Position numbers and translations under genes: made by a program. Below, one piece after another: positions 1 through 13,470 of a stretch of 64,000 nt of DNA (position 1 is the first letter of the stretch; every line of letters begins with the position of its first letter). The notes beneath the pieces were generated by a model. The model was not told where the DNA came from. It saw only the letters and a list, made by a program, of their open reading frames with translations, and did not search any database. The DNA comes from Diplocarpon mali (Eukaryota; Ascomycota; Leotiomycetes; Helotiales; Drepanopezizaceae): the NCBI GenBank assembly GCA_024741835.1, contig JAENRP010000026.1, positions 45,361 to 109,360 of the forward strand, given 5' to 3'.

Positions 1-3000
1 TATCGCATATAGTACAGCTATATAGGATGACCCTAGGAACAAGGGCAGCTTGCCTCCTGCACAGGAATCTGCGTACCAACATTTTCATTTGCCAATTATA
101 GATATGTATGCCGGCCGGCTCCTTCAATCTCGGACGTCCCGCTATTCCCTGGTTCTGTGCAGAACCTTGAAATGGACGCCCTCTCCCCATTGCTAAATAC
201 TCCCTAGCTGACCCGGCACTTGCGCAGGAATGGCACCATGCGTGCATTGGCACCCTTCTCGAAGTGATCTACCAGAGCTGTATCACGTTACTGATCCCAC
301 ACCGGGTCGACAATCGAATGTGGCATCGATGTTTAGGTATTTGCTGACGCAGAGATATCTTCTGGAAGCCTGTGTGCTTGGGAATTGTATCCTCAAGGTC
401 GCATACAGTGGTAAATGAATGGTTCGTCATAGAAAAATGTAGAAAGGAGTCCAACCGGTTTCATGGTAGTCTTCCTGCAACCGCAGAAAGAGCTTGTTGA
501 AGTATATAGGGCTTCTAGATAGTGCCATGTAGCTAGAACTAGCTTGTGTGTTGAGCGCGTTGCGCATTTCATAAACTAAGCCTGGAATGTACGATACTTG
601 CATTACCGTGCACGCGTTATATAAACGCTGGAACTAATAAGCGATTAATCCAGGTCCAGGTACTTTCGGTGGCTCCGTTCAATTACTTCGTGGATGATCT
701 CGTAAAATATTGACAAACTTTTACATTGTAACCTAACCGGCAAGTCTCAACCCTGGGTTTGCAACGGCTGCCATAGAGTAGCGTTAATATTTATACTCAA
801 TGCAAAGCCAGGAAGCACCTTCCTATGGCCACTAGGGGTCAACTTGCATTAACACCCAAGTGCAGAGTTCATTTCTGAAATCCATGCTTATAGTTCCTAG
901 TATACCAGTGAGTGAGCTATAATTCATCTCTGGCACTTCTGTAGTTCAAGAGGTTGAGAGCCTCTTGGCGCCCATGTAGCTTACATCACGACCAGTACGC
1001 GACTGCATCAGCCCATCACTTGGAATTAATACTTAAAACACAGTTGAATCTCAAGAGAGTTAGAGCATTCCTCTAAAAAAATGAAAGTCTACCTCTAGTT
1101 AAGGGCGTCATCACCTGAGTAGAAACAATGCTTGGAGCTGCCAAAATTGAATAAAGTGACATTTCCCGAAAACGCAATTGCTTGACACGAAACCTGTTGG
1201 AAGAGTCATGGCGCCAAGTTGCCTGCAGACAGCATAGAGCCCCTATACGTTGGTGTGGATATTATTTATCTCCCAGTGACAAAGGCTAAAAACCAAGGGT
1301 TCAATCCAGAGGGGACTATGGAGTTACTTTGTCGCAAGCCAAGCAAATCCCACTCCGCCTGTGAAAGTCTATTTAACCTTGTCAGTAAACCTTACACCGC
1401 TCTAGAAAACACATACTTACTGCGTTTATTTTGCATAAGACAGAGTATATGGCGCCAAAGAGAGTCCAACCACTTGCTATAGAGATACTTGGACGAGACA
1501 AATCTTTGATGATTTCCTTGATACAGTCTCCTGAAGATTCAATTATTCAGATGTCCCAGGTTTCATCTTCATGTGATTTGTCTATAATCCCTGATTTATA
1601 TCCTCTAGTCAAGTGTCAAGCCAGGTGAATGACGTCTGGTGAACAACGGATATAGTACTGAACTGTAGAGCCCTGCTATGAGAAAAAAGTGGGTGATCTC
1701 TCAGATAAGACTTTGTTTGGCAATTTGTGTACTGATAATTCTTGGCATCTCACCCTAACCAGGATTCATCTTGTAATTTTGCATATAACCTCTATTTTTT
1801 ACATACACAGTATGTGTTTCAGAGCAAGTCAAGTACCTGGGGTGAGATTTGATAGAGTTTATCATGAAACTCCCTCCTAGCTAATCCATAAGCTTAACTT
1901 CTATAACAAGCGCCAGAGATGTACAGAAGCAGGGTGAAACGCTCTTTCTCCTTGTGAATTACCAAGGAATTCTATTCTATCACAGGCCAAACAATCACTG
2001 CACGAAAGTATAATTTCAACTTGCAAATCCGTGCCAAACCCCACTTGCAAATGGCGCTATTGTGGTGTTTGGTCAGCCTTCGACGATGTATAATCATTTC
2101 GCTAACCAGTATATAATTAATACTAGAATAGGAAGTTATAACAAAAGCTAGCCAGTTCTATATCAAAAATCGCACGCAAGAGCTTTGATAGAGTTGATGC
2201 GAGCTGAGCCTTTCTTAGAAAAATCACCTTTCGCCTATATTAAGGGTATCTTACTAAATTGATCCCTGTCCATAACCAAGACTAGATTACGTGTGCAGTT
2301 ACCAATAACTACCTGCGGCGTCCCTATTACTAAGTAACTTGGGAGGAGTGTTGGCCCCGGACTTACAGAACAAGAAGTCAGAAAATGTTTCCCTACGCAG
2401 TGTCAGACCAAGTAATCGAACATATTGAAGCTGGCCTCTGCCAAAATTTGAGAATTGAGAGCAGGGCAGAAAACCACGCCTGAAAAAGGATGTCTCCGGT
2501 ATGATTTCATATTCAGGCTGTAGCCTACGTACCCCCTCCCCCCCGTAATTTGAATCTCTTTCTTATAGAATACCCTTAATCAAAACCTGCCAGTTACAAT
2601 TTCACCCTCAGGGAGAATCACTACTTGGCATAGCTACCCAAAAAGCTTGAAGGCAATTCCTTCAGCTTGAATTCTTAGATGCTCATTCGCTAGTAACCCG
2701 TACTTTTCTCCTGTCCATTACTAATTTGCGAAATAAAAACATGTAACCATAATATCCTGTACACCTGGATATCTCTGAGAGTATTGAGGGGCTAAAGACT
2801 TGGCATGCTCTCGCTCTCTTGTTTGCGTGGCTGTATTCTCCTTGTTTATGGTGTGCAGGGTGTTTGACCCACCACGCCGGCGAGACAGAAAAAAGGAGTA
2901 TGGCTTGGCTCTACCTCCCATTTGTGTAGTTTTCCCAAATTCGAAACAAGAAGTCTTGGAGATCGGATCATACGGGCAACTCACTTCTCTAGATACTTCG

Positions 3001-3601
3001 TCAGCCGCAAACCCGACATGCTTCGCATAATGCACTGATCGGCTTCTCCATTGCAGGGGATACCTGCTGCCTAGAGAGCGGCGGTCTAAAGAGGTCCGAA
3101 GGCTGGAGTAGAAGTCTTGCTTCAGGTATCGCGATTGAGATATATACTTTGATTGCTTTGTTTCAAGCACTAAAACCCTAAGCTATAATTCAGAGTTGAA
3201 AATGGCCAATGGCGATGGAACTAGCATTAATATCTTGGGATTTTAAGCATTTGTTGGGGGCCGAGCGTAAAATTCCTAAAAGTTCATCCAAAGAATATGA
3301 AGATTTTTGAAAATCAGATAGAGAACACTTTCTGCTCGCCTACTGTGCCCCTGTTACTATCAAGTGAGTTTGTGGCATATGAAAAGAAGCGAGTACGAGT
3401 CAGATCCGAATGCAACTCGGCGCTGTAAGAAAAACAGGGACAGTCAAAACAAAGACCAAAGACTATTTGCGGAGTCCGGTAGGTCTAAGCCTGCCGATTT
3501 TCGTGAGAAGATACTACATAAACTCGCTACTCCCCTCTGTTTCTCATCCTCTATCAGACCCAAATCATCTCAAAGCAATAATCACATCTCATATATCAAC
3601 A
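1..3601. other. Gene-poor interval, no supported gene
   Basis: I see no convincing coding region. The longest open frames (a minus frame of 149 codons at 2721-3170, plus frames at 1219-1628) have no recognisable motif, no sensible splice signals and an AT-leaning composition typical of spacer DNA. Many TpA steps and scattered stops would fit old mutated repeat DNA, but I cannot name an element. Confidence 0.5.
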
Positions 3602-4252
3602 ATGCGTCTCATCACAATCTTCTCCAGTTTCCTCGCCCTCAGCTCTGGTACGTCTTCCCGGCATTCGGCGTATTCTCTTGATCTGGTATTCTACGAGTAG
3701 ACCAGCACCTGAGACCGCCCCCGAGACGCGTCCAGATTAGTAACCGCTGACCTATTGATCTTAAGGCGCCGTTGCCATTTGGTGCAACAACTACAACGAT
3801 CCCGGCGTTAACGAATGTGTAAGATACGATTCGCCACGATCTAAGAACGTCAACTGACCTCGTACTAGGCATCTGGGTACACGTCCTTCTGCGTAAGTGC
3901 CACCGTAAGAGAGGTATCATAGGCTGGATCTGATTCCAAGCACAGTGCAGCGACGCCTCAGCCCAGGACAAACCTAACTGGAAAGATGACTGCCAGGGAG
4001 GCCCAGTCTGCGCTAACGGAATCGGAGTAAGCAACAATAATTCCATGCCTGATATGAAGATAACAGCTAACTCTCTCCTAACAGAAACAAATGTGTGTAT
4101 GTATTTATCCAGCTCTGGTGCTCAGACTAGAGAAGCTAAGCGAAAGTAGTGCAAGTGATCATGTCCCATGTTATACCAAGATGAAGTATATAGCAGACGA
4201 ACTGAACTCTCGAATACTGTGTATTGGAGGTAGAAGTAGTAATCGAATATGA
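3602..4252 (+). CDS. Small cysteine-rich, probably secreted protein
   Basis: Not a named family. The spliced model has five exons: 3602-3647, 3766-3818, 3869-3892 (only 24 nt), 3946-4026 and 4085-4252. All four introns are GT-AG with branch sites (GCTGACC, ACTGACC, CTGATT, GCTAACT) and keep one frame. The product is about 123 residues. It opens with a hydrophobic signal-like stretch (MRLITIFSSFLALSS), then a short domain with cysteines near residues 22, 33, 41, 42, 57, 63, 72 and 74, which include one adjacent pair and look disulfide-rich. This architecture is typical of secreted effector-like or surface proteins of fungi; no activity can be assigned. The 3' end is the weak point: a GTATGT donor lies just after the TGT of Cys72, so the last exon may be spliced further and the tail after residue 75 may not be real. 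It stands alone in a gene-poor region, a common setting for such genes. Confidence 0.6.
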
Positions 4253-7200
4253 TATATTATTCTCTTGAACTTGCTACGCCTCCCTCATCAAATAGGAAAC
4301 TCGTCTCGCTGCTCTATCTTTACACTAATAATCACAAAACAACATAATTGTCTCATGAAAAACAGCGCTGCTGAGGGTGAAACGCCGATGACATTCATCT
4401 TCACTAATGGAGTACACATAGCCATCCGCATCGTCAAGCCTGCGTACATTAGTCAGAAAGACTTCTGTGCTTTCTTTCTACTCCATTGATGTGCTCAAAA
4501 TACCATTTTTGCGTCGATTTTACTATATGCCTATCACTCCGAAGTCTCCTGGTCCTCGACTGGAGTTCCACCATTCATACAAACATTTGTTTACGAATCC
4601 AGGGACTACCTAGATGCTGTTGCTCAAGTCCCTCCAACTCCTACCAAACCTAGCGTGAAGTGTGGCGACGCTTCATGACCCCTCCAATCACCAGCTCACC
4701 TTTCTCACAACAGGGCCGTCTCCAACGTCTAACCTTCGTGCCGAAGCATCCAATAAGCGTTCCATAAGAGCCCCTATCATCCTCTTTCCTGGCATTAGGC
4801 TGCATGTATTCTTTTCAGAGTCACTTCAGCCATGTCTGAACTAGGCATTTACTGAACAAGTATCGCAAGCACTGGTCTACGCACGTGCAAAATCCTACAT
4901 TGGTCGATTTTCAAGTTAAGTGAGTTCGAAGACAACGGCAAGAATCCAATGAGATCCCGGTTCTCGTAGAGGCGGAGTTGGGCGTGGGTGTACCCGCGTA
5001 TTACCATACCTATGGGCTCCTCCGGGCGGGTATCTAGAAACCAGACCCTTGCTGGGTGAATACCTCAGATAACATGAATATACAAAAGAAAGCAGGCTTC
5101 ACGGCACCTTGGCTATCAGATTAAGTAGGTTTCCGCATCCTTTCACTTCACTCCGCCTCCCCCCTTACTCTCATCCTCTGTTACAGCCTTACGCACACAC
5201 ACACGCAGAGAAAGTGACAGAGCGATCGTTGGGAAGTCGTGCAAGCTTATATACTAGAGCCATAGGTTTTATGCTAGGATAATACGGTAGATTTACACTC
5301 AATTGTAAATTTTATACCAACTCACGTAGCTCGGTATATCCGGGTCTACCGGGGTCGATCAAAATAGCACAAGATATGGCCCACACGCATATCACTTACA
5401 AATCTACCTACGCCGCCTTTGCTTGTTTGGCAAGCTGACTTGGAGAAATTAAAGGTTGTTCTTTGATAGGTAGGTAAGGTACGTTAAATGTATTATTTAG
5501 CATACGACAAAAAAGTATCAAGAGAAGTTTTCCAAATATTAATTACATCATATGAGATATATGTATATTAATACTTAATATGCCAATAATATCCAAAGCA
5601 TTATGTGCTCTAATTGTTATAGTACCTGTTCTCCTGTCAAACAGGTAGCTTAAGAGGGGAGTCTCGCTTATGAAAGTGGCACATATGCCTAAAGACAGTG
5701 GAAAAGTTGTGTGTCAGTTATGCCTCCTGGCCGCATGCCATTTTAATCGATCCCAGATTTAGCCGGATGCGGTACCCAGCCCTCTATTTACTTGGGTTAT
5801 GCGGGAACGCCCTACCCAGCACCTTACGGAGGTGTCGAGATATAGGCGAGGCAGCTGAAGCGAGCGGGGAACAGCAGTAACACTTTTGCTTCCCGAATTG
5901 TTCCAGGGGTATATGGATGCATCATCTTTTAAGATGCAAGAGACCGTACTAGCACAGTTTTCTGGGGTTGAGTTTTCTGCCGAGAAGGGATTTTGTAGGG
6001 CAGCGTGACGGCGACATCAATACTTAGTGCAAAAAGAGAGAGAATTCAAGCGAGAATACGAAATTGACAGATTTAATTGAACAGATCAATGAGGAAAAGG
6101 GATTCAAGCCGAGGAGTACGTATATATATATATGTATGCAAATCCAGAGTCCCTGGTCTTCTGAGATCAAACAACCAAGAACCGCATAAGCAGCCTTAGA
6201 ATATCCTCGAAACCAACACTCCAGGCCGTCCTTTGTAGCCTCTTCGGACACGTCATGACAGGAAGTTATTCCCTTGGCGGTGAATTGAGATCCCAGGGAG
6301 AGATCCGGCCCTTGAAATAGCCCCTTCATAGGCCGGGGGGGGATTTCGGCGGCAAGATGGGAATCTTGAGTGGAGAAACAATGGAAGCAGGAGCCGTTTT
6401 CCTGGGACCGGCAAACAAGCGCGATGCTCGAGTGACCGAGACAATCGCCGCAAAAGCTGGCGTCGTCAACGTGAAGATTGGTCCCACGAACTTCTCTACG
6501 AAATCCGAGTTCTGCGATACTAGGGTGCCTGCTTGGCGGGACAAGGTGTTAAGCATAATACCGGCTCCGGCTTACATCCATTGTCAGCGGCATCGAAGAG
6601 AAAGATAGACGAGAAGGACAGCGCTCCTCCGTACGCAGCCTCCGAACCAACCCAAACCCAGCCCCTTTCGTAGAGGTTTGACTTTGTTCAACAGCATAAT
6701 AAGTAACAAACTTGCATCGATGAGAGCACCAGGAATGACCAAGATTCTATTCCACTGGTGGCAGTTACCAAAAAAGGCACGGCTTCTATTTTATCGTCGC
6801 TTGGATCTCCACTCTCACCAGAATCGTCAGAGGCTTCGTCCCTCTTAATCGCGACTATGATTTCATCCCGAGGAATTGGACTCGCGATCGATTCGACGGT
6901 GCTGTGCCTGTGGGCTGGTACATAATCTCCTCATCTCGAAACAGACTCGGACCGAGCATTTGGCGACGGAGTCCATCATTCCACCCCGCTTCAACCTTGC
7001 ACAGATTTGTCTCTGGCACAAGCACTAGCTGCCGAGAGAATGCGATGCTTTTCTATGAAGTAGGGATTCACTATTGGGAGACGCTAAATGCCACTCCGCT
7101 TTATAATTCTCGAAAATTGTGTCTTCAAACCCCCAAGAAACAAGAGCTCTGGGAAGCATGGGATTGCAGGTTTATGAAGAGGCATGTTTTCCCCGAAAAC

Positions 7201-7887
7201 ATGCCAGCAACAGACAGTCCACGCTCAGACCAAAGCCGCGTGAGCCTCGCCAGGGTTGAGAAGCAGATTGGGCTGCATGTGCCAGCCCGGCCCGCTAAAC
7301 ACAGATCCAATAGCCTCACTTGCAGGGTACGTCTGTGGTTTTCTTCTTCCTTTTCGCATAGACATAGAGAATCTTCGCTCAGATCACCAGCGATCATTCG
7401 AGCAAGAAGCAGACACCAAGTTCGCGGGAGAGTTTGCTAGAAGTGATGTAGCAGGAGAAATAAGCCCCAACCCACAACCACGGCTCCTAGGGAGTACATG
7501 GCCGAAGGGGAGAGGTAATAGAAATCCGCCCCAACAGCCTCCACACGTCGTCCCCCGTTAAGAGGCATTGAACGCAGGTACAGCGTGTTGGCTCTCATGG
7601 AGTTTGATGTCTCGCGTGGAATACAGAGCTTCAAGGATTGATCTCGCCTTGTACTCCACCTGGCCTCGCGAGTGTAGTGATTTGGCGTTTGGCAATGATG
7701 AAATCCAATTTGGCGCGATAGAGACAAAAGCCAATGGAAAGGGAAGAAAATCAAACCATAGAGAACGAATAAATGGGCGTGGAAACCTCTTAACGATGGC
7801 TTTTTTGGGAATCGAGTCCGCACCAAAGCCCCGGGTATCATTTATACACTAGTAAATCATCGTGATCCCATCCTACATGTGACGGAT
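4253..7887. other. Gene-poor interval, simple repeats only
   Basis: No supported gene. There is a short CA run near 5190-5204 and a TA run near 6120-6133. Open frames at 6357-6608, 6904-7440 (GTG start, 178 codons) and 7437-7841 (minus) show no recognisable domain. The last one ends close to the 3' end of the nucleoporin gene and may overlap its 3' UTR. Confidence 0.45.
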
Positions 7888-9801
7888 CTAGAAGACCTGC
7901 TGATTCGAGCCCCCGCTCTCCATGCATGCCAACGCCTTCTCGATACCCATAACATCTAATTCTCCACCATTCGTACTCTTCTCCACTAGAGCAAGTCGGC
8001 CGATGGATTTCTCAAATGACTGTTCAAGTTGTGGCTTCCCGGAAAGTAAGAGGCTAAATCGGTGTTCCCCCAGCACGAGAATCTCTGTCGATAAGCCACC
8101 GGTGGGGCTGGGAGACCTCGAGACTTGCTCGACGCCTGAACAACGCTCGCCTTGCAGATCGACGTTCTCAAGCTTGAGCATGCGCACCCCGGCGGGGCCG
8201 CTAAACAGGTTTCCTGATCCACCACTCTTTTGTACGTTAGCTGCCCAGTATTTCGCGAGGTTGGGGATAACCGCATATGCTGCGCCGAGCCAAAAGAGAA
8301 TGGATTCTTCCGGCACAGTGCCGGCCGATGACAATCGTATCTCGGCGACTGAGATATGTCCTCGGAGTGGCCCACTGGATCGCCCGCTAAACGGATCTGC
8401 CGAATTGCGGGTTCCTGGTGTCATGGGAGCAAACCTCGAGCTGCTGATCTGCGGTGGCCCAGAAGGCCGAGACTTCACTGCTCCGTCGATGTATCCCGTG
8501 AGACTGTATTCCGATTTTGATCCTCCCTTAATACCCTGACGGCCAAGCAGTCCCTGAGGCGCGTTTGGGCCAACTCCTTCGATGTCCCAAACTGCCCATT
8601 CTCCATCGTTGAGTAGAACGATTATCGCGCGTCCGCCAGATACCCATTTGGCGTCTACTATCGTTTTCCGACCAAATCCCGCGTGGACTCCGCTTTGAGA
8701 TGCTTCCGGATCGCTGTTTGGATTTTGAAAACCTGCGTACAGAGAAAGCAGCCACGTCCCTTGCTCCGCGGCAGTAGCCTGCGAAATATCCTCATTTGTC
8801 CTGGTCAGGAGCTTGTAATCATAAATCCGACAAGTTCCAAAAGCTTCAGCAACCAAGAGGTGGCTCGCATAGTGTCTGGAGAGAGATGGGTTGAACGCAA
8901 TCGATTTGGCAGGGGAGGAGAGACAAATCGATTGAAATGGCTCGACTGGTTTTGGAAGAGGTTTGAACTGAACCCGCCAGAGAAGCAAAATTCCATTCAC
9001 CTCTCGTGAATGAGAAGCAACCACTATTTGTGGATCCGGACGTTCTGAATCTGGCGCGGCTCCAACGAAATCTGCAGTCATCGAGACTCCATCCGAAGGC
9101 TTCTGATGACCGATGAGGACCGTGACTGTTTCCCCCCAGGTACCCTTTCCAGCGTTGGAAAGTGTGAAGTCATTCCGCAATTCAGGCCGGGCTTTGCTGG
9201 CCGGCGATGGTGGGTTGAGAGGCAAGGTCACCAGTCGGACAGAATTATCAGCACAGGATGCCGCAAACACAATCTTCTGCTTCAGAGGCTCGATATCACG
9301 CCATGACGGGCCATCGGCGTTCAAGATCGAGGGAGGTAGTATCGCAAGGTGGAGCACATCGGTTCCGAACCATAAATCGAGCTCTTGTAGAATGTTTGGG
9401 TATGGCTGCGAAGGGTTCTGCTCCTCTTCACTATCCACGAACTCGGGCTTGCCTTCAAAAGGCGTCTTTGACGAGTCCTCTTCTCCATCAGAATCGAGTA
9501 ATACAACGTCAGATTTGCTGGCACCGTTGGTGTTCTGATGTGTTGAAGCCTCTTGCTGGGGCTTGAAGTTCCTCCCTCCTCTCCAGAGTACCCTGACTCC
9601 GTTTTCGTGTCCGTAAAGAATGACCGTGGACCCATTGGAAGAGAGGATAGGGTGGGCTTTCGCAGTATGTACTCGGTGGGGCAGTTCGTAACTAACTGCA
9701 TGGTCAGGTCACTAACGCTGAGAGCATCGGGGAAGGGCGAACCTCAACTGGACTGTTTGGGAGGTCTTGAAGACTCTGGGTTGAGGAAAAGAAGCTGCCA
9801 T
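7888..9801 (-). CDS. nup37: WD40-type nucleoporin, Nup37-like
   Basis: Probable subunit of the Nup107-160 (Y) complex of the nuclear pore scaffold. The long frame seems to begin at 9438 but that codon is GTG; the frame stays open upstream. I place the start at ATG 9801, with exon 1 9801-9743, intron 9742-9692 (GTTCGC donor, TTAG acceptor, CTGAC branch site) and exon 2 9691-7888, giving 620 residues. The splice restores an N-terminal strand (VQLSYELPHRVHTAKAHP) followed by propeller-like blades. An acidic linker (DSDGEEDS) lies near residues 85-95. Blades continue with segments such as VSGGRAIIVLLNDGEWAVWD. A Ser/Pro-rich insert lies around residues 380-430 and the C-terminal part is fungus-specific. 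The Nup37 name rests on remembered similarity to fungal members, not on a diagnostic motif; a generic WD40 protein remains possible. Confidence 0.65.
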
Positions 9802-11387
9802 TGTGGTTGGTGGTGCAGTCTGATTGCTGAGCAAGTCCAAGTTGCTTTGCCGGTCAATCGAATCGCATCTTGCGGATGCGGTTGCTGAGGAACAGGCGAA
9901 TCGCCCTGCCAGATCCGAAAAATTGATTGGGGTCGCGTTCGTAGCGGAAGAAAGTAGTTGCGCTGCCGGGCGTACCGGGCCGGCTAGCCTCGTGCTGTAT
10001 ATAATCTCAGCACTAGGTTAAGGCTTCCGCTCGAAAAGCACACCGAACGAAGAGTTGGGTACTGAATTGGTCGTCCGATCTCGGGCGGCGAGATATCTAG
10101 ATGCAGAAGCATCTGTTCACACCAGAATCCATACCTATCGCCCTCGACGGAAGATGATCGATGCTGATTCGGGCAAACCTGCCAACACAGCGCAACATGA
10201 GTCAAGAGAGTCAAGAAGTCAAGAAGTCAGAGACTCGGGATCGGAGATAAGGGCAGACGGCTATGACGGCAATGACGGCATCGGCTTCCGGCACTGTGTG
10301 CGGCTTCACTTCCGCGAGTTGCGCAAGATGCAGGTGATCTGTTGGAAGCAAACGAAAGAAACCGGAGCGTCTTCTCTGCTACGTACACGTATGATTGTGT
10401 ACATATGTACTTCTACACCGCCAAATTAACGCTTGCCGGCCAATGGCGTCAGAGCCAAAGCCCGAGCCAGAGAGACCCGCATCCACGCGGATTTTCTTTC
10501 CTCCGTACACCGTCCAAACGTGCCGAATTATATCAACCTATGAACATCGCAATAACGCATCTTCGCAACCTAGATAGCAACAAGACCAGCAGACCGGCAG
10601 ACCGGCAGACCAGCAGACCAGCAGGCCGTACCCGGCATATCCAACGCACGCCTCTCACCAAATACGCTCGGAACAAGCAACGAAAGGCATCCCAGATGTG
10701 GCCTCAGAAACTCCTCCGCCAGCCTGGGACGATCCCGTATCTTCCGCACGATCTGTACGGTACGAGTGGTGCCCGTCCTCGTCCCAGATATCCTCTTCTC
10801 CAGCCGTCCTGTCCAAAGTGCATGCCGATATGACAGGGACCGGCGCTGCGAATCACGTGGGTCCGTACATGGGGTGCAGAGAGAGAGCACGGCAGAGCAT
10901 CTCAACTTGCAACGGAACCAATCCCGCCTCTAATGAGCCTAACCCACTTGGGAGCTCTTGTGGGTTGCATGCTGGCTTTGTCGTTTTTATCTTTCTACTT
11001 CTACACAGTACACCCCTCTGCCCACCTCTTATTTATTGTCAATTGCGCTCATACCGTCTTTGTTTACCTCCCTCGCTCAGTGACTCGGTTCACTGTCAAC
11101 GCGATCTTATCACCAGCGTCTGGACTGCCCCAGGTGAGTTCTGATCTGTTGTTCAAAGTCTCGGTGCCTTCCATCTTGCAATCTTGCTTCTTTTCCTGGC
11201 TCGAATCTCATCTCATGCTTTTACGGGAAGCTATAGGTACAGTACCTACGATCGAGGGCCTCGAAGATATCTGTATCATCCGGCTCGTCCTTACTTTGAT
11301 CACGCCATTCCGCAATTCAGACCCCCCAATACCATATACGCACCCGGTTTATGGGTAAGATAAGAATTCCTACGTCTATACAGAACA
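9802..11387. other. Intergenic region between divergent nup37-like and MFS genes
   Basis: Divergent promoter interval of about 1.6 kb. It holds a five-unit 8-bp repeat at 10584-10623, a GTCAAGA-type direct repeat near 10200-10235 and a CACGTG box at 10854-10859, about 530 bp before the MFS start. Open frames here (for example 10933-11358, rich in hydrophobic codons) read as pyrimidine-rich promoter or leader DNA and have no family resemblance I can name. Confidence 0.5.
10584..10623. repeat. 8-bp tandem repeat, five units
   Basis: Five consecutive copies of GACC(A/G)GCA lie in the spacer upstream of the MFS gene. The variant base alternates A, G, G, A, A. It is a short minisatellite with no coding role seen. 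Confidence 0.85.
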
Positions 11388-13470
11388 ATGCCAGACATCA
11401 GAGATGCAGAGAGGGGAAAGCTTTCCAAGCCGCCGTCGGTGGCTCGCTCCTCCCACAAACCAGACACACTGATCGAGGATCACGAGAAATATACCCGCAG
11501 CACGGCGCCCTCGCCGACTCACACCTCGCGTTCAAGCTTTTCCCACGGCTCGGTCAACTCCGATCCTCTATCGCCTCTCGAGCGCGCCTTGACTGCGACG
11601 GATCTCGCCACCGAAGCTGAGCAATTTTCGCGCCAAGCCTTAAGTTACACCAAGACGGGTGCTTCTCTCGCTAGTACGTACGCCTAACCTCCCAACCAAA
11701 TCACTGGGCCATGAGAGCCCGAGTATCATCTCTCTTCTCTGGTCCTGGTTCCGGAACAGGTACAAGAGCACGTACTGATTTCATGGCTAGCAACTGGGTC
11801 ACGTTTACCATCGTTTGAGGTCGAATTTAGTCCAGAAGACCCTGAACATCCCCTCAATTGGCCGTTATGGTACCGCGGAATGGTGATTGGAGCTGTCAGC
11901 TATTCAACGTGGACCGTGGTTCTGTACAGTACCAGTTACACAACCAGTATGCCTGGTATGATGGATGAGTTTAACGTCAAAAGCGAGTCAGTAGCAACTC
12001 TAGGAGTTACTACCTACCTCCTCGGTTTAGCTGTCGGCAGTCTGGTACTGGCTCCGTTGAGTGAAATGTACGGGAGACGGATTGTGTATGCTGGAAGCCT
12101 CGGTGTCTATTGCTTGATGGTCCTGCCATGCGCTTTGGCTACCTCGTTATCAGAAGTTCTGATCGTTCGATTCTTTGGGTAAGCACCGGTTGAAGACGGC
12201 GGCTGATCATGGGATTTGACACACAAATAGTGCCGTCGCTGGATCTGTTATGATTGCCAATGCCCCTGGTTCGGTATCCGATATTGTCACGGAGAACTAC
12301 CGTGCGCTTGCATTCAGTGTGTGGAGTATCGGCCCCATGAATGGTCCTGTCACTGGTCCCCTAATCGGCGGATTTGTAGCAGAGTACTTAGGTTGGCGCT
12401 GGACCAATTGGCTGGTCATGATCCTGGCTGGTGTGGGTTGGATCCTTTGCTTGTCAATGCCAGAGACTTACGCGCCTATCTTGCTACAAAGGAAGGCTGC
12501 GAAGGTACGAATGGAGACTGGAGACGACAGGTGGTGGTGTCGCTATGACCAGAGATTGAGCTGTAAGACGTGCATCGTTCTTCCAGCCGATCGAATCTAT
12601 ACTGACAGAGACATCAGTCTTCGAGATCCTGAAGATTAATCTTTCGAGGCCTTTCATTCTGAGCTTCACAGAACCTATTCTGTGGTTCTGGAATGCTTAT
12701 GTTGCAGTACGCATTACCCACGGCAAGCAGATGTTATCTGCAGACCACTCCATCCTCGGCTGAGTATGGTATTGACTCGGTTGCAGATCATCTATGGAAT
12801 TCTCTACCTCTGCTTCGTCGCCTATCCATTGGTTTACACTAGACTTCGCGGCTGGTCTCTTGGCATGACAGGGCTGGCCTATATGGGCATCGGAGTGGGA
12901 ACCATGCTTGCGATCGTCACCGAGCCCTTGGCACGACGAGTCGTCAACTCCCACAAGAAGGACCCTGCCACGGGACGCGCCTATCCCGAAGCATCGATCA
13001 GTATCGTCTGCTTGGCCTCAATCCTCTGCCCCGTGGGTCAGCTATGGTTCTCGTGGACCTCCGTCCCTGTGACCATCCACTGGATATGGCCAATCCTCGC
13101 AGGAATTCCGTTTGGCGCAGGGAATACTCTCGTCTTCATCTACTCATCCAATTACATAGCAGGTTCGTATGGAATCTACGCTGCATCAGCACTCGCAAGC
13201 AATAGCGTAGTTCGATCTGTGGTCGGCGGAACTCTTCCCCTCGCTGGCCCGAAAATGTTCGCGGCTCTGACCCCGCAATGGGCTGGTACGCTCCTGGGAC
13301 TCGTACAGGTGGCCTTGATCCCTATCCCGTTTGTTTTTTACAAATGGGGAGATAGGATTCGGGCGAGGAGTCCGTTGATCAGGCAGATGCGGGACGATCA
13401 GGAGAGATTACGAGCCAAGGCGGAAGCCGCTGCGAAGAGGAGGAGGATGCAAGGAGCTGCAGGGAAATGA
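11388..13470 (+). CDS. MFS transporter, DHA1 (drug:H+ antiporter) type
   Basis: Membrane exporter of the major facilitator superfamily, 12-helix DHA1 group that includes fungal multidrug and polyamine transporters; the substrate is unknown. Model: exons 11388-11673, 11791-12178, 12231-12562, 12618-12706 and 12787-13470, all GT-AG and frame-consistent, 592 residues. Residues 1-130 are a hydrophilic, Ser-rich cytosolic tail ending in the PEDPEHPLNWP stretch that precedes helix 1 in this group. The loop 2-3 motif (LAPLSEMYGRR) lies near residue 185 and the antiporter motif C region (GPMNGPVTGPLIGGF) near 260. WRWTNW and PETYAPILLQRKAAKVR mark the end of the first half. The C terminus is strongly basic (RAKAEAAAKRRRMQ). 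Codon use matches its neighbours and no breaks are seen. A second, clearly related but diverged DHA1 gene lies at 22002-23913 on the other strand. Confidence 0.88.

Noticed and set aside
3639..4046. Minus-strand frame of 135 codons
   Set aside because: It crosses all exons and introns of the plus-strand cysteine-rich gene, whose splice sites and signal-like start are more convincing.
6904..7440. 178-codon plus frame
   Set aside because: Begins with GTG, has no motif, and overlapping frames on both strands have equal claim.
9321..9701. Minus frame of 126 codons over the nucleoporin N terminus
   Set aside because: Another frame of the same exon; the real frame is open here and joins to ATG 9801 through a GT-AG intron.
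10698..11358. Hydrophobic frames upstream of the first MFS gene as extra exons
   Set aside because: They end before ATG 11388, have no donor that would join in phase, and the MFS N terminus is complete without them.
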